64,000 bases of DNA from Tolypothrix sp. PCC 7910 (GCF_011769525.1 NZ_CP050440.1:7007501-7071500), one strand, 5' to 3'; positions 1 through 9,990 are shown, counted from the stretch's first letter. Notes: generated by a model not told the origin, from the letters alone. A program made the numbers and translations.

Positions 1-2
1 GA

Positions 3-1496
3 ATCCGTGAGACGCAAGTATACTCTGAAGTTCTGTCCTATCGTACTTCAGCTGAGCAGTTACGGCAACTTAATCCTAAAGGAATTATTCTCTCTGGTGG
101 CCCAAGTTCAGTTTATGGGGATAGAGCACCCCATTGTGACCCAGAAATTTGGAATTTAGGTGTTCCCATTTTGGGTGTCTGCTATGGAATGCAATTGATG
201 GTAAACCAGCTAGGTGGGTTGGTAGAAAAGGCTGATCGCGGTGAGTATGGCAAGGCATCATTATATATAGATGATCCCACAGATTTACTAACTAACGTCG
301 AAGATGGCACCACAATGTGGATGAGTCATGGCGACTCAGTCACAAAAATGCCTCCTGGATTTGAATTGCTAGCACATACAGAAAATACTCCTTGTGCTGC
401 TATTGCTGACCACGAAAGAAAACTTTATGGTGTCCAGTTCCATCCAGAAGTAGTGCATTCTTTAGGTGGGTTGGCATTAATTCGCAACTTTGTTTACCAT
501 ATCTGCGACTGTGAACCAACCTGGACTACAGCTGCTTTTGTGGAAGAGTCTGTACGCGAAATTCGTGCCAGAGTTGGTGATAAGCGAGTGCTGTTAGCGC
601 TTTCTGGTGGGGTTGATTCTTCTACCTTGGCTTTCTTATTACATAAAGCAATTGGCGATCAACTCACTTGTGTGTTTATCGATCAAGGCTTTATGCGGAA
701 GTATGAGCCAGAAAGGTTAGTGAAGCTATTCCAAGAGCAATTTCATATTCCTGTAGAGTATGTTAACGCTCGTGATCGCTTCTTGGAGATGATGGAAGGT
801 GTCACAGATCCCGAAGAAAAGCGTCGCCGCATTGGTCATGAATTCATTCGCGTATTTGAAGAAACATCCAAACGCCTCGGTCACTTTGATTATTTAGCTC
901 AAGGTACCCTGTATCCTGATGTAATTGAATCGGCTGATACCAACGTCGATCCCCACACTGGCGAACGAGTAGCCGTCAAAATCAAGAGTCATCACAATGT
1001 GGGCGGATTACCCAAAGATTTACGCTTCAAACTAGTAGAACCATTGCGGAAACTCTTTAAAGATGAAGTCCGCAAAGTTGGACGTTCTATTGGTTTACCA
1101 GAAGAAATCGTCCAACGCCAACCTTTCCCCGGCCCTGGTTTAGCAATTCGGATTCTTGGCGAAGTGACATCTGAAAGATTAAATATCTTGCGCGATGCTG
1201 ATTTGATTGTGCGGCAAGAAATTAATCAACGTGGCTTGTACAATCAAGTTTGGCAAGCATTTGCAGTGTTGCTACCAATTCGTAGCGTCGGCGTAATGGG
1301 CGATAAGCGTACCTACGCTTACCCCATCGTCTTACGGATTGTCACCAGCGAAGATGGAATGACAGCCGATTGGGCGCGCATACCTTACGATGTTTTGGAA
1401 GTAATTTCTAACCGCATTGTCAATGAAGTTAAAGGTGTTAACCGAGTGGTGTATGACATCACCTCCAAGCCACCTGGAACCATCGAATGGGAATAA
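3..1496 (+). CDS. guaA: GMP synthase (glutamine-hydrolysing), 5' end cut by window
   Basis: GuaA converts XMP to GMP in the cytoplasm with glutamine and ATP, the last step of de novo guanine nucleotide synthesis. The reading frame is open from the first complete codon at position 3, so the start lies upstream of the window; about 497 codons remain of a family norm near 540 residues. Visible parts are the class I glutamine amidotransferase nucleophile (GVCYGMQ), its His-Glu partners (QFHPEVVHS), the ATP-pyrophosphatase loop (LSGGVDSS) and the GMP synthase C-terminal dimerisation region ending in [10 protein letters not shown] strong intrinsic terminator follows. The identification is secure; only the N-terminus is missing. 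Confidence 0.97.
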   Translation: MRETQVYSEVLSYRTSAEQLRQLNPKGIILSGGPSSVYGDRAPHCDPEIWNLGVPILGVCYGMQLMVNQLGGLVEKADRGEYGKASLYIDDPTDLLTNVEDGTTMWMSHGDSVTKMPPGFELLAHTENTPCAAIADHERKLYGVQFHPEVVHSLGGLALIRNFVYHICDCEPTWTTAAFVEESVREIRARVGDKRVLLALSGGVDSSTLAFLLHKAIGDQLTCVFIDQGFMRKYEPERLVKLFQEQFHIPVEYVNARDRFLEMMEGVTDPEEKRRRIGHEFIRVFEETSKRLGHFDYLAQGTLYPDVIESADTNVDPHTGERVAVKIKSHHNVGGLPKDLRFKLVEPLRKLFKDEVRKVGRSIGLPEEIVQRQPFPGPGLAIRILGEVTSERLNILRDADLIVRQEINQRGLYNQVWQAFAVLLPIRSVGVMGDKRTYAYPIVLRIVTSEDGMTADWARIPYDVLEVISNRIVNEVKGVNRVVYDITSKPPGTIEWE

Positions 1497-1514
1497 GTCA
1501 GCGCTGAGTTGCAG

Positions 1515-1534
1515 AGACACGATTAATCGCGTCT
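1515..1534. repeat. Interspersed 20-bp palindrome, copy 1
   Basis: AGACACGATTAATCGCGTCT is a near-perfect palindrome centred on ATTAAT. Closely matching copies lie at 7652-7671, 35993-36012 and 43691-43709, all between genes. Copies 1 and 2 also share flanks (GAGTTGCAG before, GTACAA after), so the repeated unit is longer than the palindrome. Confidence 0.8.
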
Positions 1535-1543
1535 GTACAAGAG

Positions 1544-1588
1544 TGATGAGTTTGTAGCTATTTCAACTACAAACTCATCATTTTGTTT
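1544..1588 (+). terminator. Intrinsic terminator after guaA
   Basis: A perfect 14-bp stem, TGATGAGTTTGTAG (1544-1557) with CTACAAACTCATCA (1567-1580), closes a 9-nt loop and is followed by TTTTGTTT. It lies 48 bases after the guaA stop, in the convergent gap before the cation efflux gene. The T-rich side faces the + strand, so it should end guaA transcription. Confidence 0.88.
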
Positions 1589-1641
1589 GGGGAATTAATC
1601 AGCGCTTATCTGCGTGTATCAGCGGTTAATTTTCTCTACAT

Positions 1642-2547
1642 TCATCCCTTCACTTCAGATTCAAATGTAATTGTCTCAGACTGGTAAGCTGGGGGTTCAA
1701 CATGGATGAGAATCCTTACCGGACGGAAACGTTCTTCTAGTCGCTTTTCTACTTCTTCGGTGATGCGGTGGGCGGTTTCTACATCTGTAGCATCGACAAT
1801 TAAATGCATTTCCATAAAGACTTGACGACCGAGAACCCCACGAGAAGCGATGTCATGACAATTAATTACACCCGGAACCGAAAGCGCGATCGCATGGATT
1901 GCTTCTGGTGCGATCGCCATTTCATCCACTAAAGAAGGTAAATTATCTTTTAAAACTGACCAACCACTCCAAAAAACTAACAAAGCAACAGGAAAAGCTA
2001 AAACTACATCTAGCCATTGGTAACCTAACCACACGCCAATCAAACCGCCAATCACAGTAATTGTTACCCACACATCACTCATGGTATGTGTAGCATCGGC
2101 AATTAAAATTGGACTACCTACTCGCTTCCCTTCACTGCGTTCGTAGAAAGTCACAAAAATATTTATACCCAGCACAATGAGTAATAGCCATAATTCTCCT
2201 GCTGATATGGTTACAGGTTGACCACCTTTGAGAATTCTCTCAACTGCGCCTTGGAGAATTTCAAAACAAGCGATTCCCAAAAAAGCAGAAATTCCCAAAG
2301 CGCCTACAGCTTCAAACTTTTGGTGTCCATAGGGATGTTCGCGATCGGGTTTTGGAGAAGAAAACTTACTAGTCACCAATCCTAAAACATTGTTGGCACT
2401 ATCAGTCACACTATGTAAAGCATCAGCTAATAAGCTTAAAGAGCCTGTAGAGTAACCCACTACTGCTTTTAATGCCATCACAAACAGGTTTAACAGTAAG
2501 GTAATAATTAAAACCCTTCGCACCACTGCGCGGTTATCGTACGTCAT
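1642..2547 (-). CDS. Cation diffusion facilitator family metal exporter
   Basis: The 301-residue membrane protein has the CDF layout: about six transmembrane segments in residues 10-200 and a cytoplasmic ferredoxin-like C-terminal domain (about 210-290). The metal-site motifs in TM2 (LADALHSVTD) and TM5 (IADATHTMSD) are both HxxxD, the pattern usual for Zn2+-selective members, whereas Mn/Fe members usually carry DxxxD. It probably exports zinc or a similar divalent ion in exchange for protons. It is convergent with guaA and has a long AT-rich upstream gap, so it is probably monocistronic. The substrate is inferred from motifs only. Confidence 0.9.
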   Translation of the reverse strand: MTYDNRAVVRRVLIITLLLNLFVMALKAVVGYSTGSLSLLADALHSVTDSANNVLGLVTSKFSSPKPDREHPYGHQKFEAVGALGISAFLGIACFEILQGAVERILKGGQPVTISAGELWLLLIVLGINIFVTFYERSEGKRVGSPILIADATHTMSDVWVTITVIGGLIGVWLGYQWLDVVLAFPVALLVFWSGWSVLKDNLPSLVDEMAIAPEAIHAIALSVPGVINCHDIASRGVLGRQVFMEMHLIVDATDVETAHRITEEVEKRLEERFRPVRILIHVEPPAYQSETITFESEVKG

Positions 2548-3078
2548 AAATAATTTTTACATCAGATTATACGTTTTATCATTAAAACTTAAAACACAAG
2601 TAATAAGTATCAAACTATTACTCAGTAAGAAATACATCTCTCTATAGACTAAATTTTTCCAATAATTTTATTGAGATTCTTTCTAATTAAGATTTGCCAA
2701 AAGCTTGATATTTATGATGATTTTTTATTTGTTTAATAGCTAATTATTGGCATCTAAAAATTTTTATATTTTTTTCTTCTATGACTTTTTGAGTAGTCAA
2801 GAAATTTTGGATTTTGGATTAGCCCGACTAGTCGCTGATGGTAGGGTTACGCCACAATACAGTTTGATTGATTTGTCAGTTGTGGAAACAGCTAGCTTAA
2901 TTGGGGGAGAATCCCCCAAACCCCCTTTAAAATTATTGTTTTTGTTGCTAATTTATTTTTTAACTGAACTGTATTGGGTTTTGTCGTTGCACAAATGTCA
3001 ATCAATTTATAACTTTGACAGGTTAGCCAAGATTCCCGACTTTTTGCACAAGCCGAGAATCTGATTTTCACTCAGGTA
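2548..3078. other. Gene-free gap with a dispersed repeat at about 2875-2976
   Basis: The first 300 bases are AT-rich and presumably carry the promoter of the CDF gene. From about 2875 to 2976 lies a repeat (GTTGTGGAAACAGCTAGCT, then a GGGGGATT/AATCCCCC palindrome, then TTAACTGAACTGTATT) whose inverted copy sits at 18324-18452. An open frame at 2747-3064 is largely made of this repeat, so I do not call it a gene. Confidence 0.6.
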
Positions 3079-3621
3079 TCAAGAACAACTGGTCAAAGCT
3101 GCACCACATTGGTCTTCTCTAACCAACCAACCGTTAACACCTTTATATTGCACTAGTGCCCAGCCTCCCTGACAGCCTAATAATTTAACGCTGGTGTTAG
3201 GCGGGACTCTGGCTATGACTTGGCTCTTGGGACTAGTTTTGGCGTAAAGCTTCACGCCTTTAGTACCGTAACCTCTGGTTGATAAGCCTAACTTGGGCAA
3301 AGATACCCAACCAGTTCCTTTAAAACCGCTACTAGCATTGGTAATCTTAGCCCAATCTCCTAATACAGCCACAACCTGAACAGTTTCATTAACAGGCACT
3401 TGTCCTAAAATTTTATTGTTGGTGCTTGTTCCACTCCGCACGTTTAACGTTTGCCCATCTGAGACATCAACGTAGGCAAAGAGATTACACTTTGTCGGAT
3501 TTTTTGATTTAGCTAAGGCTATTTGATCAGCTATACCAGTATTGATAACTACAGTAGTACACATAAGTGCTAAACCTGTAGCTAGCTTCAAGACTTGATT
3601 TTTCACTTTATTTATCCTCAT
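3079..3621 (-). CDS. Exported bacterial SH3-domain protein
   Basis: The 180-residue protein begins with a basic stretch and a hydrophobic segment (about residues 10-37), consistent with a Sec signal peptide. Two SH3b-type domains follow (about 45-105 and 110-170), recognisable by DGQTLNVRSGTSTNNKILGQV and the repeated GWVSLP / GWLVRE strands. Such domains usually bind peptidoglycan or cell-wall peptides; no catalytic domain is attached. The C-terminus is cysteine-bearing (DQCGAALTSCS). A second two-SH3 exported protein occurs at 47749-48342, so these may be paralogues. It stands alone between two gaps. The specific role is unknown. Confidence 0.82.
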   Translation of the reverse strand: MRINKVKNQVLKLATGLALMCTTVVINTGIADQIALAKSKNPTKCNLFAYVDVSDGQTLNVRSGTSTNNKILGQVPVNETVQVVAVLGDWAKITNASSGFKGTGWVSLPKLGLSTRGYGTKGVKLYAKTSPKSQVIARVPPNTSVKLLGCQGGWALVQYKGVNGWLVREDQCGAALTSCS

Positions 3622-3879
3622 CTGCTTCAGTTTGAGGGCACCAATATTAACACGGGTGTCCTATTAATAGCTCACATCTTAACTGATAAATTTCAGATGT
3701 AATTAACGACTACAAACTTTAAATTAGAGTTAATTTCGCTAACTTTAATTTATATGAATTCTCCTTACTTCTTCACTAGTAAGTACAATAAGCTAGTTAA
3801 CTTTGAGCAAACCAATTCTGTTAGAAGCATAGTTTTTAGTGAAAATCAAGGACAGTTTACTCAAGTTTGATTAATTATT

Positions 3880-4791
3880 ATGAACATCAAAATCCAACCA
3901 ATCTCAAACAGCATAGGTCAACAAATTATTAATGCTGGCAATCACAGTATTTGGGAATTATCGCGGGAGGAAATTATTAGTTTATTTAAAGAGTATGGGG
4001 CGTTGCTGTTTAGAGGATTTTCAACTAATGTCGGAATTTTTAAAGAATTTAGCAACTCGTTAAGTACTGATTTTATGGATTATGCTGGCGGAGTATTCCA
4101 GCGCCGGATTATTAATGGTGACAAGACAGTTTTAAGCGTTAACAATTTTAAATCGGCGATTAAATTGCATGGTGAGATGTATTATCAAAAGAATATCCCA
4201 CTGATGTTGTGGTTTTTCTGCGCTCATCCAGCATCAGAAAAGGGAGAAACAACAATATGTGATGGTAGGCAATTCTATAATGAGTTTAGTAGCGCTACTA
4301 AAGATTTATTTAGCAAAAATCATATCAAGTTTACTGCTCATTTATCTGAAGCACAATGGCAGAAACAATACAAAACTCAGGATTTGAATCAAGTAGCAGC
4401 AATCTGTGAACTTAATGATACGCGTTTAACTATTTACCAAGATAATTCTATAGTAACTGAGTATATTCGTCCAGCCATTATACCGAGTAGCTGCGGTAAA
4501 TATCAGGTATTTATTAATAGCCTATTACCTGGTAAACATTTATATCCCGAACGGCTAAGATTTGCCGATGATTCAGATATATCCGATACAGTTATGTCTG
4601 AACTTAATGAAATAGCTGAGAGATTAACTACGGAAATTTCTTGGCAGAAAGGCGATATTTTAATGATTGATAATACAAGGATTCTTCATGGTAGAAGAGC
4701 TTTTGATGATGAGAAGCGAGATGTTTATGTGAGGCTATGTGCTCCAGCTTTTTCAATGTCAAGTCAAACTCTTCAGGAACTTACAAGTTAA
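3880..4791 (+). CDS. TauD/TfdA-family (SyrP-like) Fe(II)/2-oxoglutarate dioxygenase
   Basis: The 303 residues match the TauD/TfdA fold. After the N-terminal ALLFRGF strand, the facial-triad metal site is read as H97-x-E99 (LHGEMYYQ), with the distal histidine H270 (TRILHGRRAF) and a likely 2-oxoglutarate-binding arginine near R285 (YVRL). An HxE rather than HxD first motif plus HGRRxF is the pattern of the SyrP-like branch, whose known members hydroxylate amino acids, often bound to peptide synthetases. No biosynthetic genes adjoin it, and its DNA is more AT-rich than aspC next door, so recent gain is possible. No clear ribosome site precedes the ATG. The substrate is unknown. Confidence 0.82.
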   Translation: MNIKIQPISNSIGQQIINAGNHSIWELSREEIISLFKEYGALLFRGFSTNVGIFKEFSNSLSTDFMDYAGGVFQRRIINGDKTVLSVNNFKSAIKLHGEMYYQKNIPLMLWFFCAHPASEKGETTICDGRQFYNEFSSATKDLFSKNHIKFTAHLSEAQWQKQYKTQDLNQVAAICELNDTRLTIYQDNSIVTEYIRPAIIPSSCGKYQVFINSLLPGKHLYPERLRFADDSDISDTVMSELNEIAERLTTEISWQKGDILMIDNTRILHGRRAFDDEKRDVYVRLCAPAFSMSSQTLQELTS

Positions 4792-4941
4792 GTAAAAATA
4801 TTTACCTCATATACTCTCAACAAAATTCCTAGATGCAATAGTTTGTGAACTAGACAAGCTAAGGAATCTTGAAAAGTCAATTCTCGATCAAGATTGTGGG
4901 ATATTGTTAAATAGGTTAGAGATTCGCCAAATAAATTAAGA

Positions 4942-6108
4942 ATGAAGCTGGCAGCACGAGTAAGTCAGGTAACACCCTCTTTAACCTTAGCGATCGCAGC
5001 TAAAGCTAAGGCAATGAAAGCAGAGGGTGTGGACGTTTGTAGTTTTAGCGCTGGAGAACCAGATTTTGACACTCCAGCCCATATCAAAGCAGCAGCAGTA
5101 AAGGCTTTGGATGAAGGCAAAACCAAATATGGCCCAGCCGCAGGAGAACCAAAGTTAAGGGAAGCGATCGCCCATAAGCTGAAAGCTGATAATGGTCTAG
5201 ATTATAAAGCAGAAAATGTCATCGTCACCAATGGCGGTAAGCATTCTCTCTACAATTTGATTGTGGCTTTAATCGATCCGGGTGATGAAGTCATTATCCC
5301 GGCTCCCTACTGGCTAAGTTATCCCGAAATGGTAACTTTGGTAGGTGGGGTTCCGGTTATTGTGACCACAGATGCTTCGACGGGTTATAAAATTACGCCG
5401 GAACAACTGCGGAAATCAATTACTCCCAAGACAAAGTTATTTGTCCTCAACTCGCCATCTAACCCCACCGGGATGGTGTATACGCCGGCAGAAATTAAAG
5501 CATTGGCGGAAGTAGTAGTTGATGCAGATATCTTTGTTGTCTCCGACGAAATTTACGAAAAAATTCTCTACGACGGTGCAGAACATATCAGCATTGGTTC
5601 TTTAGGGAAGGAAATTTTTGCCCGTACCTTGATTAGTAACGGCTTTGCCAAAGCTTACTCTATGACAGGGTGGCGACTTGGCTATTTAGCGGGGCCAGTG
5701 GAAATCATCAAAGCCGCAAGCACCATCCAAGGGCATAGTACATCTAACGTTTGTACCTTTGCTCAATATGGTGCGATCGCAGCTTTAGAAAGTTCCCAAG
5801 ACTGTGTAGAAGAAATGCGCCAAGCCTTCGCCAAACGGCGACAGGTAATGTTAGACAGACTCAACGCTATTCCCGGTTTGAGTTGTCCTAAACCTGACGG
5901 TGCTTTTTATCTTTTCCCCGACATCAGCAAAACTGGTCTAAAATCTCTAGAATTCTGTGATGCGCTGATTGAAGAACATCAAGTTGCAGTAATTCCCGGT
6001 ATTGCCTTTGGTGCTGATAAAAACATTCGCCTTTCCTACGCCACTGACATGGCTACCATTGAAAAGGGAATGGACAGATTGGAGAAATTTGTACGGAGTC
6101 GGATTTAG
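4942..6108 (+). CDS. aspC: Class I pyridoxal-phosphate aminotransferase, aspartate type
   Basis: The enzyme probably interconverts aspartate and oxaloacetate with 2-oxoglutarate/glutamate. The 388-residue sequence carries the whole class I pattern: KYGPAAGEP near residue 62, NSPSNPTG (about 170-177), the PLP-contacting SDEIYE (201-206), the Schiff-base lysine K237 in [17 protein letters not shown] and the substrate-binding arginine in IRLSYAT near the C-terminus. Length and start ([18 protein letters not shown]) fit the family's 1-gamma group, which can also act on prephenate or other acidic substrates. Heptameric tandem repeats begin at its stop codon. Specificity within the family is inferred. 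Confidence 0.93.
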   Translation: MKLAARVSQVTPSLTLAIAAKAKAMKAEGVDVCSFSAGEPDFDTPAHIKAAAVKALDEGKTKYGPAAGEPKLREAIAHKLKADNGLDYKAENVIVTNGGKHSLYNLIVALIDPGDEVIIPAPYWLSYPEMVTLVGGVPVIVTTDASTGYKITPEQLRKSITPKTKLFVLNSPSNPTGMVYTPAEIKALAEVVVDADIFVVSDEIYEKILYDGAEHISIGSLGKEIFARTLISNGFAKAYSMTGWRLGYLAGPVEIIKAASTIQGHSTSNVCTFAQYGAIAALESSQDCVEEMRQAFAKRRQVMLDRLNAIPGLSCPKPDGAFYLFPDISKTGLKSLEFCDALIEEHQVAVIPGIAFGADKNIRLSYATDMATIEKGMDRLEKFVRSRI

Positions 6109-6139
6109 GATTGGGGACTGGGGACTGGGGACTGGGGAA
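6108..6139. repeat. Heptanucleotide tandem repeat (GGGGACT type)
   Basis: GGATT followed by about four GGGGACT units begins at the aspC stop codon. This is the short tandem repeat class typical of Nostocales. The rest of the gap to 6372 shows only low-complexity pyrimidine-rich sequence (TTTACCCTTTTACCC). Confidence 0.85.
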
Positions 6140-6372
6140 TAACCCTGTTTTGTCACTCTCGGAAAACAATAATCGAACCTAAATTCTGAAACCTGGAATT
6201 GATCAAGCTTTGAGACTTTATTTTTTAACAGTAACTAAAATTTATAGTTAAAAAGCGAAAATTCAAGCGCCAAAAGGGTTTCACCAATTGGGTTTTCCCA
6301 CTCTGACAAAAGAGGGATAATAATTTCGCCTTGTCACCTTTACCCTTTTACCCTTTACCCTTCATCCCCTAC

Positions 6373-7560
6373 TCAAATCAACCCCATCTCTTGCAAACCC
6401 TGGCGGAGTCTCTTGGCTTCTTCAGGGTTATGCTGTTGGTGTAGGGCGATCGCATTTTTAAATGCTGTGACGCTAGCTTGGACATTACCCACTTTGAGCT
6501 GCACTACTCCTAAATTTTGATAAGCTTCGGCATAGCTGGGGTTTAACTTGATGGCTTTTTGGTAACAGGCGATCGCATCTGTAAATAAGCCTAAAGCCTT
6601 AAATGTCATCCCTAAGTTGTAATGTCCGCTAGCAAAATTCGGGTCAATTTTTAAGGTTGTTTCGTAAGCTTTTCTGGCATTTTTTAAATCTCCTGCTGCT
6701 TTGAGTAAGTTACCAAGATTGTTGTATGCTCCCAATTTTAAAATCGGGTAAATCGGTAATTTGATTGCAGCTTGATAGTGGGCGCTAGCTTGTTGAAGAT
6801 TTTGCAAGCGATTGTAGGCAATGCCTAAATGATAATGGAGTTCGTATAAAATTTCGTAGTTTTCTTCACTCGCCCTCACGCCTCTTGTTAGCAGTTCTAT
6901 ACCTTCTTTAATTTTCCCAGTTTCTACATATAAAGCTCCCAACTTACTACAAACGTAAGGATCGTAAGGATGCGCTTTGAAAAACTGTTCCATTGCTGCT
7001 TGAGCTTTGGCGTGTTTATTACCTTGGGCGATCGCAGTTTTTTGATATCCTTTATGTAAAATTGCTACTCCTTGTAAATAGCCAATCTGCCAGTGAGGTT
7101 CTTTGTTGATAATTTCTGATACACTATCATCAACTAAGGCATGATAAGGACGGGAAAACTGAATATCTGGATGTTTACGAAAAAGTCTAGAAACTAAAGA
7201 ATAAGGGGACTGTTCTGCGCCTACTTCATGTCGCACAAGGTTGATTAATAAATATTCTTCACTTTGGATTGCTGAGTGAATTTGCGGTACAATTTCTGGA
7301 GTTAGTGTTTCATCTGCATCTAACACTAAAATCCAGTCGCCTGTGACATATTTTAAAGCTTCATTGCGGGCAATACTAAAGTTATTGTTCCATTGAAAAT
7401 GATGTACTGTTGCACCATGTGCTTTAGCGATTTCTGGAGTGCGATCGCTAGAACCTGTATCTAAAACTACAATTTCATTGACGACATTTTTCACACTGCT
7501 GAGGCATTTAGGCAGTGTTGCTGCTTCATTTTTGACGATCATGCACAGGCTCAAATTCAT
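6373..7560 (-). CDS. Family 2 glycosyltransferase fused to TPR repeats
   Basis: Residues 1 to about 170 form a GT-A glycosyltransferase domain: LCMIVKNEAATLPKCLSSV at the start, nucleotide-binding DTGSSDRT near 55 and the metal-binding DADE (LVLDADETL) near 95. From about 185 to 375 come tetratricopeptide repeats, several with the canonical xxAYNNLGNLLKAAGDLxxA spacing, probably for protein-protein docking. This architecture is common in cyanobacteria, where it is assigned to glycan or exopolysaccharide assembly. No other glycan genes are adjacent, so acceptor and sugar are unknown. The methionine at 7560 gives the family's usual start. Confidence 0.88.
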   Translation of the reverse strand: MNLSLCMIVKNEAATLPKCLSSVKNVVNEIVVLDTGSSDRTPEIAKAHGATVHHFQWNNNFSIARNEALKYVTGDWILVLDADETLTPEIVPQIHSAIQSEEYLLINLVRHEVGAEQSPYSLVSRLFRKHPDIQFSRPYHALVDDSVSEIINKEPHWQIGYLQGVAILHKGYQKTAIAQGNKHAKAQAAMEQFFKAHPYDPYVCSKLGALYVETGKIKEGIELLTRGVRASEENYEILYELHYHLGIAYNRLQNLQQASAHYQAAIKLPIYPILKLGAYNNLGNLLKAAGDLKNARKAYETTLKIDPNFASGHYNLGMTFKALGLFTDAIACYQKAIKLNPSYAEAYQNLGVVQLKVGNVQASVTAFKNAIALHQQHNPEEAKRLRQGLQEMGLI

Positions 7561-7651
7561 AATTCAAATTACAGCAGTCTAATGATTTCAGAATTTTGAC
7601 ATATCTTGCTAGCGACTGTGTAATTTTGAGAGTAAAAGTCAAGAGTTGCAG

Positions 7652-7733
7652 AGACGCGATTAATCGCGTCTGTACAAAAGGAGCCAGTGCGTTGCAGGGG
7701 TTCCCCCTGTTGTAGTAACTGGCGTTCAAAAGT
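7652..7733. repeat. 20-bp palindrome copy 2 plus GCCAGT-type palindrome
   Basis: AGACGCGATTAATCGCGTCT (7652-7671) is a perfect palindrome and the second copy of the family at 1515. About 10 bases on, an imperfect dyad begins GCCAGTGCGTTGC, passes through GGGGTTCCCC and closes with ACTGGC (to about 7723). Related dyads occur near 9812, 10021, 18080, 33760 and 40955. Confidence 0.7.
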
Positions 7734-7784
7734 TATTTATTCCTAGTCCCCAGTCCCTAGTTCCCAATCCCTAGTCCCTAATTT

Positions 7785-8351
7785 CTATACGAATAGTCGT
7801 GCTACAGGACAAACAAAATTTGGCAGCAGAGGTGAAGACAGGTCATCAGTTGTCAGTAATGTTGCTACTAATTTAAGAACAGCTTTTTCTCGGCGATACA
7901 CCTCAACCTGTTGTAATTGCCAATTCAAAATCCAATATTCTTGCACTCCTCTAGAAGCATATAATTTTAGTTTTACTTCGCGGTCTCTTCGTTCGTTCTC
8001 TGTTCCAGAAGAAAGAACTTCTACAACCAATTCTGGTGCGCCTGTTAAATGTCTTTGACTATCAAGTAAAATCGCTAGGCGTTCTTTACTAATCCAAACC
8101 ACATCAGGAATTACATTATCTGCATCGGTGAAAATAATCCCTGGAGTGGGGACAGCCTCACCAAGTCTAGTGGAGATTGACCAAGTTCTTAATTCTGCAC
8201 AGATATTACCACTAGCTTTTTGATGTCCCCAATGAGGTACCCTGGTTACAAATAATTCTCCATCGATAATTTCGTAGCGATTGCCGTTCTCTGGCAACAA
8301 CTCTAAGTCCGCGCTTGTCCAATGTACCCGTTCATCAATGGTTTGGCTCAT
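7785..8351 (-). CDS. Uma2-family (DUF820) putative endonuclease
   Basis: This is one of the many DUF820/Uma2 proteins of cyanobacteria, which have a PD-(D/E)xK nuclease fold but mostly unproven function. Visible core elements are YEIIDGELF near the N-terminus, VIPDVVWI (the PD aspartate), PELVVEVLSSGT (the ExE-like strand) and the following REVKLKLYASRGVQEYWI. I place the start at the ATG at 8351 (MSQTIDERVHWTSADLELLP), because the 19 residues upstream in the same frame (from 8408) do not look like the family. A second Uma2 gene lies at 59588-60229. These genes often spread singly and show no partner here. Confidence 0.85.
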   Translation of the reverse strand: MSQTIDERVHWTSADLELLPENGNRYEIIDGELFVTRVPHWGHQKASGNICAELRTWSISTRLGEAVPTPGIIFTDADNVIPDVVWISKERLAILLDSQRHLTGAPELVVEVLSSGTENERRDREVKLKLYASRGVQEYWILNWQLQQVEVYRREKAVLKLVATLLTTDDLSSPLLPNFVCPVARLFV

Positions 8352-8464
8352 ACGAACCCCGTAGAAATTACTACTATTATCATGAGGACGCGATCGCGCT
8401 TTTGTCACTCATAGCAAACAGCGATCGCTCATATATAGTATGACAAGATATTAAGTTGACATTT

Positions 8465-9034
8465 TTATAAATGAATGAAACCATCAGGCATGATAGTTCC
8501 TGTCAAAAATGTTTCGCTCATATCTGTAGCATAGAGATTAGCTCCGGTTAAATTTGCTTCACTCAAGTTTGCTTCGCTTAAATCGGCTCCTGTTAAATCC
8601 GCCCACTGCAAATCTGCTTTCCACATCCTCACTCCACCCATTTTAGCCCCACTCAAATTAGCACCTTGCAAATTTGCTGCACTCAGTGATGCCATGTGCA
8701 AAGTAGCATCACACAAGTCTGCATCATTAAGATATGCCCCACTGAGATCTGATTCATTTAAATTCGCAGTTGTCAGCGCGGCTTGGCTTAAGTCAGCGCC
8801 ACTGAGAATGACTTCCGATAAATTTGCTCTATGTAGTTTTGCTCCTCTAAGATTTGCCTGGCTTAAATTAGCCCCACTCAAAGATGCGCCTGTGAGGTTA
8901 GCACCTTTGAGGTTAACTCTGCCAAAGTCTACACCACCCAAGTTAGCTCCCCGCAGATCTGCTTCTGGCAATTCTATGCCGTGGAAGCTTCTTTCTCCTG
9001 CTGCATACCTAGCTAGAAGTTCTTTAACATCCAT
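8465..9034 (-). CDS. Pentapeptide-repeat protein
   Basis: After a short N-terminal lead (MDVKELLARYAAGERSFHG), nearly the whole protein is tandem A(D/N)LxG pentapeptides (for example LRGANLGGVDFGRVNLKGANL), about 30 units that should fold into a right-handed quadrilateral beta-helix. Cyanobacteria carry many such proteins; most have no known role, and a few mimic DNA or act as regulators. No signal peptide, membrane segment or fused domain is visible. I prefer the ATG at 9034; an upstream in-frame ATG at 9067 would add MFPLNYSKPKI. A long open frame on the opposite strand is a by-product of the repeat. Confidence 0.88.
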   Translation of the reverse strand: MDVKELLARYAAGERSFHGIELPEADLRGANLGGVDFGRVNLKGANLTGASLSGANLSQANLRGAKLHRANLSEVILSGADLSQAALTTANLNESDLSGAYLNDADLCDATLHMASLSAANLQGANLSGAKMGGVRMWKADLQWADLTGADLSEANLSEANLTGANLYATDMSETFLTGTIMPDGFIHL

Positions 9035-9772
9035 GATTTTCGGTTTTGAGTAATTTAATGGGAACACTTAGCTGATTAGCGAAAACCTTGTATTTTTACA
9101 ACTACCGTAAGGTTAAAATACGCAAAATAATCCACTTAATTATTGTTACCAAAAGTAGTTGGCAAATTTTATTTACCAGAGAAAATAAAGCTAATATGTG
9201 TAATTATTTTACAGCCATAAATTGTGCCTTAACATTGACAATTACCTGAAAACTAGTAGCTTAATATTCCTTAATAGCTCAACAATTACCTTGGTTTATG
9301 ATCCAAGTAATACAAGCAATTTGGTAACCAGAAGTTAATCAACATTAACTAAAAATTTCATATTCCGGTAATATGATTCGATGCACTGGCATATGTAATT
9401 AACTGAATAATAGCATTTTGCAATGGTTATCGAATAACTATGGAGAAGATGATACTAAATTATGATGATAGCTATTATCTAATTGCAATATTCCGTAAAA
9501 GATACCATTGCTAATCTCATAAATATACAAATTTATTAAATACGCTTGACAAGCAATCTGCTTTTTGTAGGTATTTTAAAAATTGGCAATACCAATATAT
9601 TTTTAATTAACAAATATTACACATTAACATTAGCCTTCCGGACGCTAAATACACTTATGTCACAGTATTGACACAGTATTTGTACATAATATACATAAGA
9701 TTGTCATACAAATTTAATGGGTATCAAAGCTAACAAAAAAACTTAGGTGACATTTATTAATGCTTTATTGGA
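9035..9772. other. AT-rich gap with an orphan promoter-like pair
   Basis: No convincing gene is present. The DNA is AT-rich with short direct repeats. At 9668-9673 TTGACA and at 9690-9695 TATACA stand 16 bases apart, a consensus-like -35/-10 pair reading toward pxcA but 685 bases upstream of it. It could drive a long leader or an untranslated RNA, or be chance. Confidence 0.4.
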
Positions 9773-9922
9773 GTATAGGATTCATATTTGATTTTTGAAA
9801 TTGAGGTAGGAGAGCCAGTGCGTTGCGTTAGCGCTAGCGTAACGCATCAGCACTAAAGCTTTTTGTGCTTTACGTTTACGGCTTACGGAGATTTTTTTAG
9901 CAATCAAATCGCATTCTCATAC
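9773..9922. mobile_element. MITE-like element 1 with terminal inverted repeats
   Basis: The left end GTATAGGATTCATATTTGAT (9773-9792) and the inverse of the right end, GTATGAGAATGCGATTTGAT, match imperfectly, giving a non-coding element of about 150 bp. Inside is a palindromic stretch (GCGTTAGCGCTAGCGTAACGC). Related ends flank the element at 9991-10179. Confidence 0.6.
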
Positions 9923-9990
9923 AAGTAAAGTAATTTCTGAGCATCTACCTTGAGAAATGGCTATTAATACAAAATTCAGAATATTGGTAA

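Noticed and set aside
2747-3064. A 105-codon open frame on the + strand
   Set aside because: Its centre is a dispersed repeat (copy at 18324-18452), codon use is that of repeat DNA, and there is no ribosome site or recognisable domain.
8694-9053. A 119-codon frame opposite the pentapeptide-repeat gene
   Set aside because: The regular 15-base repeat of the real gene leaves the opposite strand open; this is a shadow.
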